From: Sulfurimicrobium lacus
GTDB lineage: Bacteria; Pseudomonadota; Gammaproteobacteria; Burkholderiales; Sulfuricellaceae
Length of the DNA: 64,000 nucleotides
Direction: 5' to 3'
NCBI RefSeq assembly: GCF_011764585.1
Contig: NZ_AP022853.1
Span: 2,947,501-3,011,500, forward strand
In this document: in pieces, positions 55,665-64,000 of the stretch
Layout: each line of letters starts with the position of its first letter
Numbering within the stretch: the first letter of the stretch is position 1
Position numbers and translations under genes: made by a program
Notes under the pieces: generated by a model
What the model was told of the DNA's origin: nothing
Database searches by the model: none
The model's input: only the letters and a program-made list of their open reading frames with translations

Positions 55665-57437
55665 TCACAGCACTTCCAGGCAAACCCGATAGACTTCGGA
55701 GAGCGAAGTATCGTGTTGACGTGCCAGTTGAATCGCATTGTCGGTCAGGGTAACCATCCCTTCCGCAACGGCTATCTTGCGCAGATCGCTGGCGGCGATA
55801 CCCGGCATGATGTGGCCACGTATGTTTTCGTTGACAGCGAGCAATTCGTAAGCCGCAAGGCGACCGAAAAAACCGGTATTGTTGCAGCGTTCGCACCCCT
55901 GCCCTTTGTAGAATTTCTCGTCTAGCGGAACTTTCAGGCTGGTGCGGATGAACGGGTCGACATCTTCCTCTGCCATGCAATGCGGACAATTGCGCCGCAC
56001 CAGCCGCTGCGCAATGACGCCGATGACTGCCGATTTCAGCAAATAGGGCTCCACCCCCATTTCCACCAGCCGGATAATGGCGCCCGGGGCATCGTTGGTA
56101 TGCAGGGTGGACAGCACAAGGTGCCCGGTGAGCGCGCTTTCCACGGCGATCTTTGCCGTTTCCTCGTCGCGGATCTCGCCGATCATGATGACGTCCGGAT
56201 CATGGCGCAAAATATGACGCAGAGCCTGGGGGAAGCCGAAATTGATCTGCGGCAGAATGTGAATCTGGCGCATGCCCTCGAATTCGTACTCGACCGGGTC
56301 TTCCACCGTCACGATATTGAGGTTGTTGCGTGCCACTTCACGCATGGCGGCATAGAGCGTAGTGGTCTTGCCAGAACCGGTCGGGCCGGTGACCAGCAGA
56401 ATTCCATAGCTCTTGTTGATGAGATGGGTGAACAATTGCTCATCGCGCGGGTTGAAGCCGATGTCTTTCACCGAGCGCAGCCCTTCGCCCTTGTTGAGCA
56501 GGCGGATCACGATGCTCTCGCCGAACTGGCAGGGAATGGTCGATATGCGCATATCGACGATATTCTTGCCGTCCAGCATGCGCGAACGGCCGTCCTGGGG
56601 CAGACGATGCTCGGCAATATTGAGGCGGCTGATAATCTTGATGCGGCTTACGATGGCCGGCAACAGCCCTTTCTGAATCTCGCGTTTCTTGACCAGGGTG
56701 CCGTCCACCCGGTAAAGCAGATCCACTTGCTTGCTGCCGGGACGGATGTGGATATCCGAAGCGCGCTGGTGGATGCCGCCCAGGATGATATTGTCCACCA
56801 GCTTGACGATCGGCGTCTCGTTCGCCAGTCGCTCCGCTTCTTTCCATATTTCCAGATCATCCTCGTAATAATAGTCGGACAGTTCGAGGCGATCGAGTTC
56901 CAGCTCCTGTTCCTGCGTATCGAAAAACTTGTTGATGGCGGCGTTGATTTCTTCCCGCGGCGCGAACACCGGTTCGATGGCACGCTGCGTGATGAAAGTG
57001 ATGGCATGGATGGCTGCGGTATCGAGCAGGTTCTCCATCGCCAGCACCAGGCGATCTTCATGAAACATCAAAGGGATGACATGGTGTTCGCGCGCCAGTT
57101 CTGGCGTGATCAGGGCGAGCGCCCGGTGGTCGAAATCGAAACCGTTGAGGCACACGACCGGTGCGCCCAGGGATCGCGATACGGCAAGATAAATCTGGAG
57201 TGAAGTCGCCACACCCATGTCGGACAAAATGGCGCCCAGCTTCATGCCATGATGCTTGCTCTGGTAAGCGAGGGCCTCATCCAGCTGTTGCTGGGTGATC
57301 ACCTTCTCCTGCACCAGCAGACTGCCGAGGTTGGTGTGGTGGAACTGTTGCTGCGCCTTCAGCACAGATTCCAGCTCGGCGGCATTCAGGACCGTGCCGT
57401 CATGGCCTTTGCTTACAGGTAAGGCGCTTTCTTGCAT
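55665..57437 (-). CDS. PilB/GspE-family assembly ATPase
   Basis: This 590-residue ATPase has N-terminal MshEN-type c-di-GMP-binding-like domains (residues about 30-170, L-G-S-L-L-V-Q-E and L-G-A-I-L-S-D-M-G). The ATPase core has Walker A G-P-T-G-S-G-K-T-T, an Asp box D-P-V-E-Y-E, Walker B M-I-G-E-I-R-D-E-E-T and a His box T-L-H-T-N-D-A. A four-cysteine zinc site lies near the end (N-C-P-H-C, C-E-R-C). It powers extension of type IV pili or type II secretion. The PilU-like gene lies 18 bases upstream in the same direction, so pilus is the better guess. The MshEN region offers a c-di-GMP link to the HD-GYP protein elsewhere in the window. Confidence 0.9.
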   Translation of the reverse strand: MQESALPVSKGHDGTVLNAAELESVLKAQQQFHHTNLGSLLVQEKVITQQQLDEALAYQSKHHGMKLGAILSDMGVATSLQIYLAVSRSLGAPVVCLNGFDFDHRALALITPELAREHHVIPLMFHEDRLVLAMENLLDTAAIHAITFITQRAIEPVFAPREEINAAINKFFDTQEQELELDRLELSDYYYEDDLEIWKEAERLANETPIVKLVDNIILGGIHQRASDIHIRPGSKQVDLLYRVDGTLVKKREIQKGLLPAIVSRIKIISRLNIAEHRLPQDGRSRMLDGKNIVDMRISTIPCQFGESIVIRLLNKGEGLRSVKDIGFNPRDEQLFTHLINKSYGILLVTGPTGSGKTTTLYAAMREVARNNLNIVTVEDPVEYEFEGMRQIHILPQINFGFPQALRHILRHDPDVIMIGEIRDEETAKIAVESALTGHLVLSTLHTNDAPGAIIRLVEMGVEPYLLKSAVIGVIAQRLVRRNCPHCMAEEDVDPFIRTSLKVPLDEKFYKGQGCERCNNTGFFGRLAAYELLAVNENIRGHIMPGIAASDLRKIAVAEGMVTLTDNAIQLARQHDTSLSEVYRVCLEVL

Positions 57438-57455
57438 GGAGTTGTATAGTTTCTA

Positions 57456-58688
57456 TCAGCGCTTTGGAAATCCAGAGGGCCCCGAGCCGATCTTGTCGAG
57501 GAACTCGGGGTTAATGGTGAAACCTTCGAGGCTTTCACCCACGTTCAAACTGGCTTCACTGAGTTCGACCGCGGTATTCGCCTTTTGCCCGCCTTTGCCC
57601 CCTTCCTGCACGGAATTGCTGATTAGCCACTCCATGTCGGTACGCGAATCGGCGTTGGAAAGCGCCTCTTCGCGGCTGATCTTGCCGGCGATAAAAAGAT
57701 CCAGCAAGGAACGCTCGAAGGTCTGCGAACCGGCGTTGAGGCTTTGCTCGATGGCGTCCTTGAGCTTTTCCACCTCGCCCTTCTGGATCAGCTCGGAAAC
57801 ATAGAAAGTATTCATCAGTACTTCGACTGCCGCCACCCGCTTGCCGTCCACACCCTTCACCAGGCGCTGCGAAACGATACCCTTCAACGTCATGGACAGG
57901 TCGAGCAGTAGCGACTCGCGCTCTTCCTCGGGGAAGAAACTCACGATCCGGTTGATGGCGTGGTAGGCATTGTTGGCATGCAAGGTGCCCAGGCACAGAT
58001 GGCCGGTCTGGGTAATGATCAACGCCTGCTTCATGGTGGCGGTATCGCGAATCTCGCCGATCAGCAGCACATCGGGCGCCTCGCGCAAGGCATTGATCAG
58101 GGCCGTGGCATAGGATTCGGTATCGATCCCGACTTCGCGCTGGTTGACCAGCGACTTGTTGTGCTTGTGGACGAACTCGATGGGATCTTCGATGGTGAGG
58201 ATGTGCCCGGCCTTGTTCGCGTTGCGGTGGTTGATCATGGCGGCCAGGGTGGTGGACTTGCCCGAACCGGTGGCGCCCACCACCAGGATCAGCCCGCGCT
58301 TCTCCAGCACCATGTCCTTCAGCACCGCAGGCAGACTCGTGCCGTCCAGCGTGGGGACCAAGTGGGTGATATAGCGCGCCACCATCGCCACGCTGCCGCG
58401 CTGGCGAAATACATTAATGCGGAAGCGTCCGGCACCCGGCACGGAAAGCCCGAAATTCAGCTCATTTTTTTCCTCGAAGGTGCGGATCTGCTCCTCGTTC
58501 ATGATCCCGTAGATAGCCCTTTTCACCATCTCGACATCGAGAACCTGGCTGTTGAGCGGCCGCAATTCACCCTCGATTTTTATGTATGCCGGGGCGCCGG
58601 CCGAAAAGAACAGGTCGGAAGCCAGCTTCTCCGCCATGAATTTGAAGGCTGGTGTGATATCTATTTTGGAGTCCTGGCTGTTTTCCAT
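57456..58688 (-). CDS. pilU: PilT/PilU-family retraction ATPase (PilU-like)
   Basis: The 410-residue hexameric ATPase has Walker A G-A-T-G-S-G-K-S-T, an Asp box E-D-P-I-E-F, Walker B L-I-G-E-I-R-D and a His box T-L-H-A-N-N. The length over 390 residues and the long C-terminal extension (after about residue 350, with S-L-E-G-F) are features of PilU rather than PilT (about 345). No PilT is adjacent. It lies in line with the PilB-like ATPase. PilU needs PilT for most retraction, so another copy should be elsewhere. Confidence 0.85.
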   Translation of the reverse strand: MENSQDSKIDITPAFKFMAEKLASDLFFSAGAPAYIKIEGELRPLNSQVLDVEMVKRAIYGIMNEEQIRTFEEKNELNFGLSVPGAGRFRINVFRQRGSVAMVARYITHLVPTLDGTSLPAVLKDMVLEKRGLILVVGATGSGKSTTLAAMINHRNANKAGHILTIEDPIEFVHKHNKSLVNQREVGIDTESYATALINALREAPDVLLIGEIRDTATMKQALIITQTGHLCLGTLHANNAYHAINRIVSFFPEEERESLLLDLSMTLKGIVSQRLVKGVDGKRVAAVEVLMNTFYVSELIQKGEVEKLKDAIEQSLNAGSQTFERSLLDLFIAGKISREEALSNADSRTDMEWLISNSVQEGGKGGQKANTAVELSEASLNVGESLEGFTINPEFLDKIGSGPSGFPKR

Positions 58689-58695
58689 AATGCAC

Positions 58696-59526
58696 TTAAT
58701 CCCGCGACAGCAATGATTTCAGGGCGCCGAACAAGCCTTTTTTGCCCGATGATTTTTCTCCCTCTGCGCCCGCGTCAAGTTTAGCAGCAGCGCTCTGATT
58801 GAGCTTGGCGTAGGCTGCGTCTGGATTGGCGCGTTTAACGGCGATTTTCTGTTTAATCGCCTGCTGGTGGCGGCCCAGTTCCATAAAATTGGTCGGTTTT
58901 CCCAGCAGATATTTGGCAAATTCGTCGAGCAACGTTTCGTCCACCTCGTCGGCGTCGAAGGTGAATTCGTTAACGGTCAGGCCGTTTAAATTCTTGATGG
59001 CGAGGAAAATCTTGGCGTTCTCGAAGTCCGCGGAAAATTTTATATGGACCGGAATTTCATTCACCACGTCGAAGGTGGCGCGGTCGACATGGCCTTTCTC
59101 ATTCTTGAATTCGGTGCACTGGAACTTGACGTTGGCCTGCCACAGGTACTGCCGCTCCATCTCGATCAGCGAGGGAGAGTTTTTCTCGATCACTATTTTC
59201 TGGCTGGTCTTGCAGGAAAAGCGCAGATAGATCACCTTGATGAACTCTTTTTCATCGACGTGAAAACGGTCGGTATTCACCACGAAGCGCTCCGGGCGGA
59301 AGTCGTCTATCGTTCCGAAGCCGTCGATGTAATAGGTTCGAGTCGTGTTGGCGGAAACCGTGTTGAGGTGTTTTGCCAGTTCCTGCAAATACAGAAGTAT
59401 CGCCCTGAGCCTTGACTGCACCAGCAAAAAGCTTTGCGTCACCTCCATGGCACGCGCCTGTGTCAGGTTCTGCTCCTGCTCTTTTAGCGCATCTGCCTCT
59501 TTTTTCAGCTCGTCAAGAAAAGCCAT
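58696..59526 (-). CDS. Conserved-looking protein of unknown function next to pilU
   Basis: From ATG 59526 (MAFLDELKKEADALKEQEQ) the protein has 276 residues. The first 60 are helical and charged, probably a coiled coil. A mixed alpha/beta middle part follows (Y-Y-I-D-G-F-G-T-I-D-D-F-R-P). The tail is Lys/Ala/Gly-rich and likely disordered (residues about 240-276). No signal peptide or membrane helix is present. It ends seven bases before the pilU start, so it is the first gene of a pilU-pilB unit. I do not recognise the family; a pilus or motility accessory role is suggested only by position. Confidence 0.8.
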   Translation of the reverse strand: MAFLDELKKEADALKEQEQNLTQARAMEVTQSFLLVQSRLRAILLYLQELAKHLNTVSANTTRTYYIDGFGTIDDFRPERFVVNTDRFHVDEKEFIKVIYLRFSCKTSQKIVIEKNSPSLIEMERQYLWQANVKFQCTEFKNEKGHVDRATFDVVNEIPVHIKFSADFENAKIFLAIKNLNGLTVNEFTFDADEVDETLLDEFAKYLLGKPTNFMELGRHQQAIKQKIAVKRANPDAAYAKLNQSAAAKLDAGAEGEKSSGKKGLFGALKSLLSRD

Positions 59527-59727
59527 GTTCGTCCTACCCCAATAACCGCAATAAACCTTGTTCATTGTATGCCAAAAATTGGAAAGGGAATAAATCGGCC
59601 ATGCAGTATAATTTTTCGCTAATATTTCGAACCATGAAACGCATGATGCATGCGTCCATACCCGTATATCGGCCTTGCACCAAACAGCCGAGGGAAGAAC
59701 GAGAAAACAACCATAAGGAGTAAACAC

Positions 59728-60102
59728 ATGGCCACAGTAGAACTGAACAAGGACAATTTCGCCGGCATCATCAACGGCAACGATCTCGTGGTCGTGGATT
59801 TCTGGGCACCGTGGTGCGGACCGTGCAAAGCTTTCGCGCCCACCTACGAAGCTGTCTCGGAAAAGGTTTCCGGCGTCACCTTCGCCAAGGTCAACACCGA
59901 AGAAGAACAGGAATTGGCGCATCACTTCCAGATCCGCTCGATTCCCACGCTGATGATTTTCCGCGAACAAGTCATCATCTTCGCCCAGCCAGGCTCCATG
60001 CCCGGGCATGCGCTGGAAGAGGTCATCGAGCAGGCCCAGGCGCTGGACATGGCGGAAGTGCACAAGCAGATCGCCGAAGAAGAAGCCAAACAGCAGGGAT
60101 AG
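59728..60102 (+). CDS. Thioredoxin
   Basis: The 124-residue protein begins at ATG 59728 after a strong AAGGAG. The active site is W-A-P-W-C-G-P-C-K, and the cis-Pro is in I-R-S-I-P-T-L-M-I-F, both canonical. The C-terminal 18 residues after the fold are helical and charged, longer than classic TrxA (about 108), which recalls a variant group. It has no signal peptide and acts in the cytoplasm. It stands alone, convergent with arfB. Confidence 0.93.
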   Translation: MATVELNKDNFAGIINGNDLVVVDFWAPWCGPCKAFAPTYEAVSEKVSGVTFAKVNTEEEQELAHHFQIRSIPTLMIFREQVIIFAQPGSMPGHALEEVIEQAQALDMAEVHKQIAEEEAKQQG

Positions 60103-60117
60103 AAACCGTAACCGGCA

Positions 60118-60534
60118 CTACTCGCTTACAGCCCCTCGCCCGCGCTTGGTCTCGGCGCGCTGCTTCTTGCTTTCCAGGCGGCGTTTCTTCGATGCCAGGG
60201 TCGGCCGGGTAGCGACACGCGGTTTGGGCTTTTCGGTCGCGCGGCGAATCAGCTCCACCAACCGGGCAATGGCGTCCTGCCGGTTGCGTTCCTGGGTACG
60301 GAAGCGTTTGGCCTCGATCACCACTTCGCCTTCGGTGGTCAAACGGCTCCCCGCCAGCCGCAGCAAGCGAGTGCGTACATCCTCAGGCAGCGATGGCGAA
60401 TGGGCAACGTCAAAGCGCAACTGCACGGCACTCGACACCTTGTTGACATTCTGGCCGCCCGGCCCGGACGCGCGAATGAATTGCAGCCCGATTTCGCGTT
60501 CGTCGATAGCAAGTTGTGGCGTAATCCTGATCAT
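60118..60534 (-). CDS. arfB: Alternative ribosome-rescue factor / peptidyl-tRNA hydrolase
   Basis: From ATG 60534 (MIRITPQLAIDE) the protein has 138 residues. It carries the catalytic G-G-Q in A-S-G-P-G-G-Q-N-V-N-K-V-S-S-A-V-Q-L, typical of class I release-factor-like proteins without codon recognition. The basic C-terminal tail (K-K-R-R-L-E-S-K-K-Q-R) enters the mRNA channel of stalled ribosomes in ArfB/YaeJ. It rescues non-stop complexes by hydrolysing peptidyl-tRNA. The tail here is complete. Confidence 0.93.
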   Translation of the reverse strand: MIRITPQLAIDEREIGLQFIRASGPGGQNVNKVSSAVQLRFDVAHSPSLPEDVRTRLLRLAGSRLTTEGEVVIEAKRFRTQERNRQDAIARLVELIRRATEKPKPRVATRPTLASKKRRLESKKQRAETKRGRGAVSE

Positions 60535-60849
60535 TACGCCATGGTAGCAGCCGAAACGACCCCGCCAAAACAATTCAGAGGGTTTGGTCAAGCGTATTTG
60601 AAACGCTGAGCCCCCCGCACAATGGAACCAGATATAAAGCGCTGACAGTACCCGCAATCATGTCGAAGCGCCATCCGAGTTCGATGGCTTTTAAAGCGAC
60701 AACTTCGGTGTACGTTACATTCCCATGGGCTTTGGGGATTTGGCCGGCACCTTACAGCGACTACATAACACCCCCAGCAGGGCTGGAATGCTGGTGTCTG
60801 ATTGGAATCGTGGTGGTAAGATTTGCTTTAAACCCCGGGGAGAAGAAGG
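60535..60849. other. Divergent intergenic region between arfB and the binding-protein gene
   Basis: About 315 bases without a trustworthy gene. A 132-codon frame from 60660 crosses into the next gene and looks spurious. CCAGCA and TGCTGG near 60775-60795 form a small inverted repeat. The promoter of the following gene should lie here, but no clear pair of hexamers was found. Confidence 0.35.
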
Positions 60850-61833
60850 ATGCGCAAGGTCTGGATTGCTTTAGCTCTGGCGTTATTGCTGGCGGGCATC
60901 TACTGGCTGATCCCGGGCTTGCGTACGCCCGCCGTAAAAACTTACGTAATCAGCGTAATTCAACTGACTTCGGTAGACTCGGCAACCTTCGCCGGCCTGG
61001 TGGAAGGCTTGGCGGAACGGGACTACAAGGAAGGCAAGAATATCGTTTTCCTGAATGACGGCCCCGCAGGCAGCATCGACAAACTTGCACCCATGATCGC
61101 CCGGCATCTTGCCCACAAGGTCGACATGATTTTCGTTTCGAGTACGCCGGCAGCCCTGGCAGTAAAGCATGCGACCGAGGGGAAAAACATCCCGGTGGTG
61201 TTTGCCCCGGTCAATGATCCGGTCGGGTCAGGCATTGTGCAGAGCATACAGAAACCGGGCGGCAACATTACCGGGATACGGCTGCCCGCAGGAGACGACG
61301 TGCGCATGCAGTGGCTAACCAAGCTCGCGCCGCACGTCAAACGCGTACTGGTGCCTTACACGCCGGGCGACAAGAGCGCGCTGGCCTCCCTGGATCTGGC
61401 CCGACAGGCGGCGCAAACGCTGGGCTTGGCGCTGATCGAGCGCGAGGTCGGCAACGAGGCAGCGCTGCGGCAACTGTTGTTGTCGCTTCCTGCCGAAGCC
61501 GAGGCCATTTTTCTTCCCCGCGACAGCAGCGTGGAATCGCACATCCGGGAGATTGTCGCCGCCGCGGAACAGCGGCACCTGCCGCTGTGCGCGCCCAGCC
61601 TGAGCCAGGTGGAAGCGGGCGCGCTGCTGAGTTACGGCTTCGCGCATCGAGAAATTGGTATTCAGGCGGCGGGACTGGTCGACCAGGTGCTGCGCGGCAC
61701 TCCCCCAGCCGACCTGCCGGTGGAAACGGCGGAAAGCCATCTCGCCATCAACCTGCGAACAGCCCAGGCGATCGGCCTGCCCATACCGGATGAAATCCTG
61801 TTCCAGGCCGAGAAAGTGATCCGGCAACCATGA
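60850..61833 (+). CDS. ABC-type periplasmic substrate-binding protein, TrpX-like
   Basis: This 327-residue protein begins at ATG 60850 with an N-terminal signal-anchor (W-I-A-L-A-L-A-L-L-L-A-G). It belongs to the ABC_sub_bind (DUF534/TrpX) family. The two-lobe fold shows segments such as F-A-P-V-N-D-P-V-G-S-G-I-V and P-G-G-N-I-T-G-I-R. No permease or ATPase gene follows. Instead, the ATG of a sensor kinase overlaps its stop. This points to a role as a ligand-sensing partner of that kinase. The ligand is unknown; aromatic compounds are one known TrpX substrate class. Confidence 0.88.
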   Translation: MRKVWIALALALLLAGIYWLIPGLRTPAVKTYVISVIQLTSVDSATFAGLVEGLAERDYKEGKNIVFLNDGPAGSIDKLAPMIARHLAHKVDMIFVSSTPAALAVKHATEGKNIPVVFAPVNDPVGSGIVQSIQKPGGNITGIRLPAGDDVRMQWLTKLAPHVKRVLVPYTPGDKSALASLDLARQAAQTLGLALIEREVGNEAALRQLLLSLPAEAEAIFLPRDSSVESHIREIVAAAEQRHLPLCAPSLSQVEAGALLSYGFAHREIGIQAAGLVDQVLRGTPPADLPVETAESHLAINLRTAQAIGLPIPDEILFQAEKVIRQP

Positions 61834-64000
61834 CTAACGCCAGCCTGCGCAACCAATTGATCGCGGCTTTTGTCGGCCTCGCGGTCGTTCCGTTGCTGCT
61901 GGCTGGGGTGTTGCTCGGCTGGCACATCTATTCGGTGCACCTCAGCGACGCCTATGCGCGTCAGAAAATGCTGGCTCAGAACGTTGCCGAGCAGGTTACG
62001 AATTTCCTCGGGCGTTTTGAACTGGCACTGGAAGAAGCGTCGACCTTGTCCAATTTTGTCGCTCTGGACACCATCGAACAACGGCGCGTAATGGAACGTC
62101 TGCTCGCCAAACAGCCCCCTTTTCGTGAAGTCTGGTTATGGGACGATGCCGGCCGCGAACGCATCCATCTATCCAAGTACCGGCTGCCCCATGCCGCTGG
62201 CTACCGGGATGTAACCATCGAAAATCTCTTTCACGAAACACTCAAATCCGGGCACAGCCAATTCGGCCCGATCTATTACGACCCCACCAACAGCGAGCCC
62301 ATGCTCGACATGGCCATGCCGCTAAAGGATCAGCGGAGCGGAAAAACCGTAGGCGTGCTCGGCGCTCAACTGCGCGTCAAGGCCATCTGGTCCCTGGTCT
62401 CCAGTGTAAAAACCGAGAAGGGCGAGCTGGTTTATATCCTGGATACAAAACAGCGCATCATCGCCCACCGCAACCCCTCCGTGGTGCTGCGTGAAATCCG
62501 TGCCAGTCTGCGCCCCGACCAGCGGCAAGTCGGACTTGACGGCGAAGAAGTGTTCGTTGCCACCCATCCCGTGCAACTCGGCCAGCAGACTTATACCGTG
62601 GTGGTCGAGCGCGCCGTTTCGGTAACCCGGATTCCCGCGCTGACCGGGGTAAAAATTGTCGGTATCGTGATGGTTCTGGCCCTGGGCGTCGCACTGGCGA
62701 TCTTTTACGCGGCCATGCGCCGGATTGTCGCGCCCATCCGGGAGATAGCCTCGACCGCGCGCGCCATCCGCGACGGAAATCTGGAACGCCAGGTAGCGGT
62801 GAGCAGAAAAGACGAAATCGGCGATCTGGCAAGCTCCTTCAACAGCATGACGGTCAAGCTGCGCAGCACGCTGCTGGATCTGGAAAGCGAAATACAGGAA
62901 CGCAAACAGAAAGAGTTCGAGCTGCACAAGATCAACAAGGCCTACATCGCGCTTTCCATGTCGAACCGCGCGGTTATTCTCGCCCGCGACGAAATGGAAC
63001 TGTTCCGCGAAATCTGCCGCATCGTGATCGAGGAATGCGGCTACCGCTTGTCCTGGATCGGCCTGGCCGAAAACGATGAGGAAAAAACCGTGCGCCCGGT
63101 GGCGCAGGCCGGGTTTGAAGATGGCTATCTCGAAACCCTGCACCTCACCTGGGCCGACACGGAGCGGGGACGGGGGCCGACCGGCACTGCCATTCGGGAA
63201 CGTCGCGCGATCATCAATCAGGACATTCACAACAATCCGGCGTTTGCGCCCTGGCGGGAGCAGGCATTGAAGCGCGGTTATGCCTCGTCAGCCGCCTTCC
63301 CGCTGATCACGGGCGATCAGGTATGGGGCGCCCTGATGGTTTACTCAGCCGCGCCGAGCGCGTTCATTGAAGAAGAAGTCCGGCTGCTGTTCGAACTGGC
63401 CAACAACATCGCCTTCGGCGTGGCGGCTCTGCATGCCGAAAAGGAACGCCGGCATGCGGCGGAAGTATTGCGGCAGGAACGGGATTTCATCGGTGCGGTC
63501 CTGAATACTGCCGGCACCATCATCGTGGTAATGAACCGCCATGGCCACATCGTCCGCTTCAACCGCACCGCGGAATTGCTGACCGGCTACCGTTTCGACG
63601 AAGTGGCCGACCAGCCATTCTGGGAGAATTTTCTGCTGCCTGAAGAAAAAGCGGCGGTGAAGGGTGTATTCGACAACCTGGCTCAGGGCCAGATGGTCGC
63701 GCGCCACGAGAATTACTGGCAGATGCGCGACGGCTCTCGGCGCTTGTTCGACTGGTCCAATGCAGTCCTGCGGGACAAAGCCGGGTCCATCAACTACATC
63801 GTGAGCATCGGCGTCGACATTACCGAACGCAAGCGCGCCGAGGACGCCTTGCGCGAGTTGAATGCCTCGCTCGAACAGCGGGTGCGCGAACAGACCGAAG
63901 AAAACCTGCTGAAGGAACGGCTGCTGCTGCAACAGTCGCGGCATGCCGCGATGGGCGAAATGGTCAGCATGATCGCGCACCAGTGGCGCCAGCCGCTCAA
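61830..64000 (+). CDS. Membrane histidine kinase with Cache, HAMP, GAF and PAS domains (partial)
   Basis: The gene starts at ATG 61830, overlapping the binding-protein stop, and runs off the window after about 723 codons. There is a membrane helix at residues about 14-36, a large periplasmic domain of Cache type (about 40-270), and a second helix near 275-295. A HAMP domain follows, with K-D-E-I-G-D-L-A. Next come a GAF domain (about 385-540) and a PAS domain (about 555-670). Then comes a coiled coil and the phosphoacceptor region A-M-G-E-M-V-S-M-I-A-H-Q-W-R-Q-P-L. The ATPase domain is beyond the edge. Coupling to a TrpX-like protein suggests ligand-bound binding protein or ligand is sensed in the periplasm. 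Confidence 0.92.
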   Translation, partial: MTNASLRNQLIAAFVGLAVVPLLLAGVLLGWHIYSVHLSDAYARQKMLAQNVAEQVTNFLGRFELALEEASTLSNFVALDTIEQRRVMERLLAKQPPFREVWLWDDAGRERIHLSKYRLPHAAGYRDVTIENLFHETLKSGHSQFGPIYYDPTNSEPMLDMAMPLKDQRSGKTVGVLGAQLRVKAIWSLVSSVKTEKGELVYILDTKQRIIAHRNPSVVLREIRASLRPDQRQVGLDGEEVFVATHPVQLGQQTYTVVVERAVSVTRIPALTGVKIVGIVMVLALGVALAIFYAAMRRIVAPIREIASTARAIRDGNLERQVAVSRKDEIGDLASSFNSMTVKLRSTLLDLESEIQERKQKEFELHKINKAYIALSMSNRAVILARDEMELFREICRIVIEECGYRLSWIGLAENDEEKTVRPVAQAGFEDGYLETLHLTWADTERGRGPTGTAIRERRAIINQDIHNNPAFAPWREQALKRGYASSAAFPLITGDQVWGALMVYSAAPSAFIEEEVRLLFELANNIAFGVAALHAEKERRHAAEVLRQERDFIGAVLNTAGTIIVVMNRHGHIVRFNRTAELLTGYRFDEVADQPFWENFLLPEEKAAVKGVFDNLAQGQMVARHENYWQMRDGSRRLFDWSNAVLRDKAGSINYIVSIGVDITERKRAEDALRELNASLEQRVREQTEENLLKERLLLQQSRHAAMGEMVSMIAHQWRQPL

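Noticed and set aside
60660-61058. 132-codon frame overlapping the start of the TrpX-like gene
   Set aside because: It runs out of frame into the signal peptide of a well-supported gene and shows no protein-like pattern after that point.

Overview
The window reads as the chromosome of a GC-rich betaproteobacterium. The best guess is an autotrophic sulfur- or iron-oxidising member of the Nitrosomonadales (Gallionellaceae, Sulfuricellaceae or Thiobacillaceae). This is an inference from gene families and from the order lepA-lepB-DUF4845-rnc-era, because no rRNA or taxonomic marker was searched. No tRNA, rRNA, CRISPR array, insertion sequence or prophage was recognised.

Layout. 1-3.8 kb: class Ia ribonucleotide reductase (nrdA, partial nrdB) on the minus strand, with a perfect DnaA box upstream. 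4.0-8.4 kb: a three-gene ABC exporter (MacB/Dev-like ATPase, FtsX-type permease, HlyD-type adaptor). 8.58-9.89 kb: two integron-type gene cassettes with recognisable attC sites and no integrase nearby. One cassette carries a small membrane protein and the other a protein with a HEPN-like R-x4-H motif. 9.9-18.6 kb: bactofilin, purU, a heptamer repeat array, ampD with a thioredoxin-fold gene, a cation antiporter, glycogen phosphorylase and a TonB-dependent receptor. 18.6-25.6 kb: a PilS/PilR pair, a small membrane zinc-ribbon protein, and a heme-type (CxxCH) histidine kinase next to an HD-GYP response regulator.

25.6-49.8 kb is the most distinctive part. It holds chrA, two two-component systems, chrB, four SulP anion transporters, a gamma-class carbonic anhydrase translationally coupled to the second SulP, two copies of an unrecognised small protein family, and a six-gene Hyf/Nuo-like membrane complex. 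In that complex the large subunit has lost all four Ni-binding cysteines, while the small subunit keeps its four Fe-S cysteines. SulP and Chr proteins are known inorganic-carbon transporters in some autotrophs, so I propose that this region is an inorganic carbon (or related anion) uptake and energisation island. The OmpR-type system inside it is followed by four TTGACG direct repeats at an exact 11-bp pitch, a likely operator upstream of the small protein and the fourth SulP. hyfF carries an apparent one-base frameshift.

49.8-64 kb: housekeeping genes on the minus strand (era, rnc, DUF4845, lepB, lepA), a FimV-like membrane protein, PilB- and PilU-type ATPases with an unknown partner, thioredoxin, arfB, then a TrpX-like periplasmic binding protein coupled to a multidomain sensor kinase that runs off the end. 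Unusual intergenic repeats built on 7-base units recur at four places, three of them inside operons.
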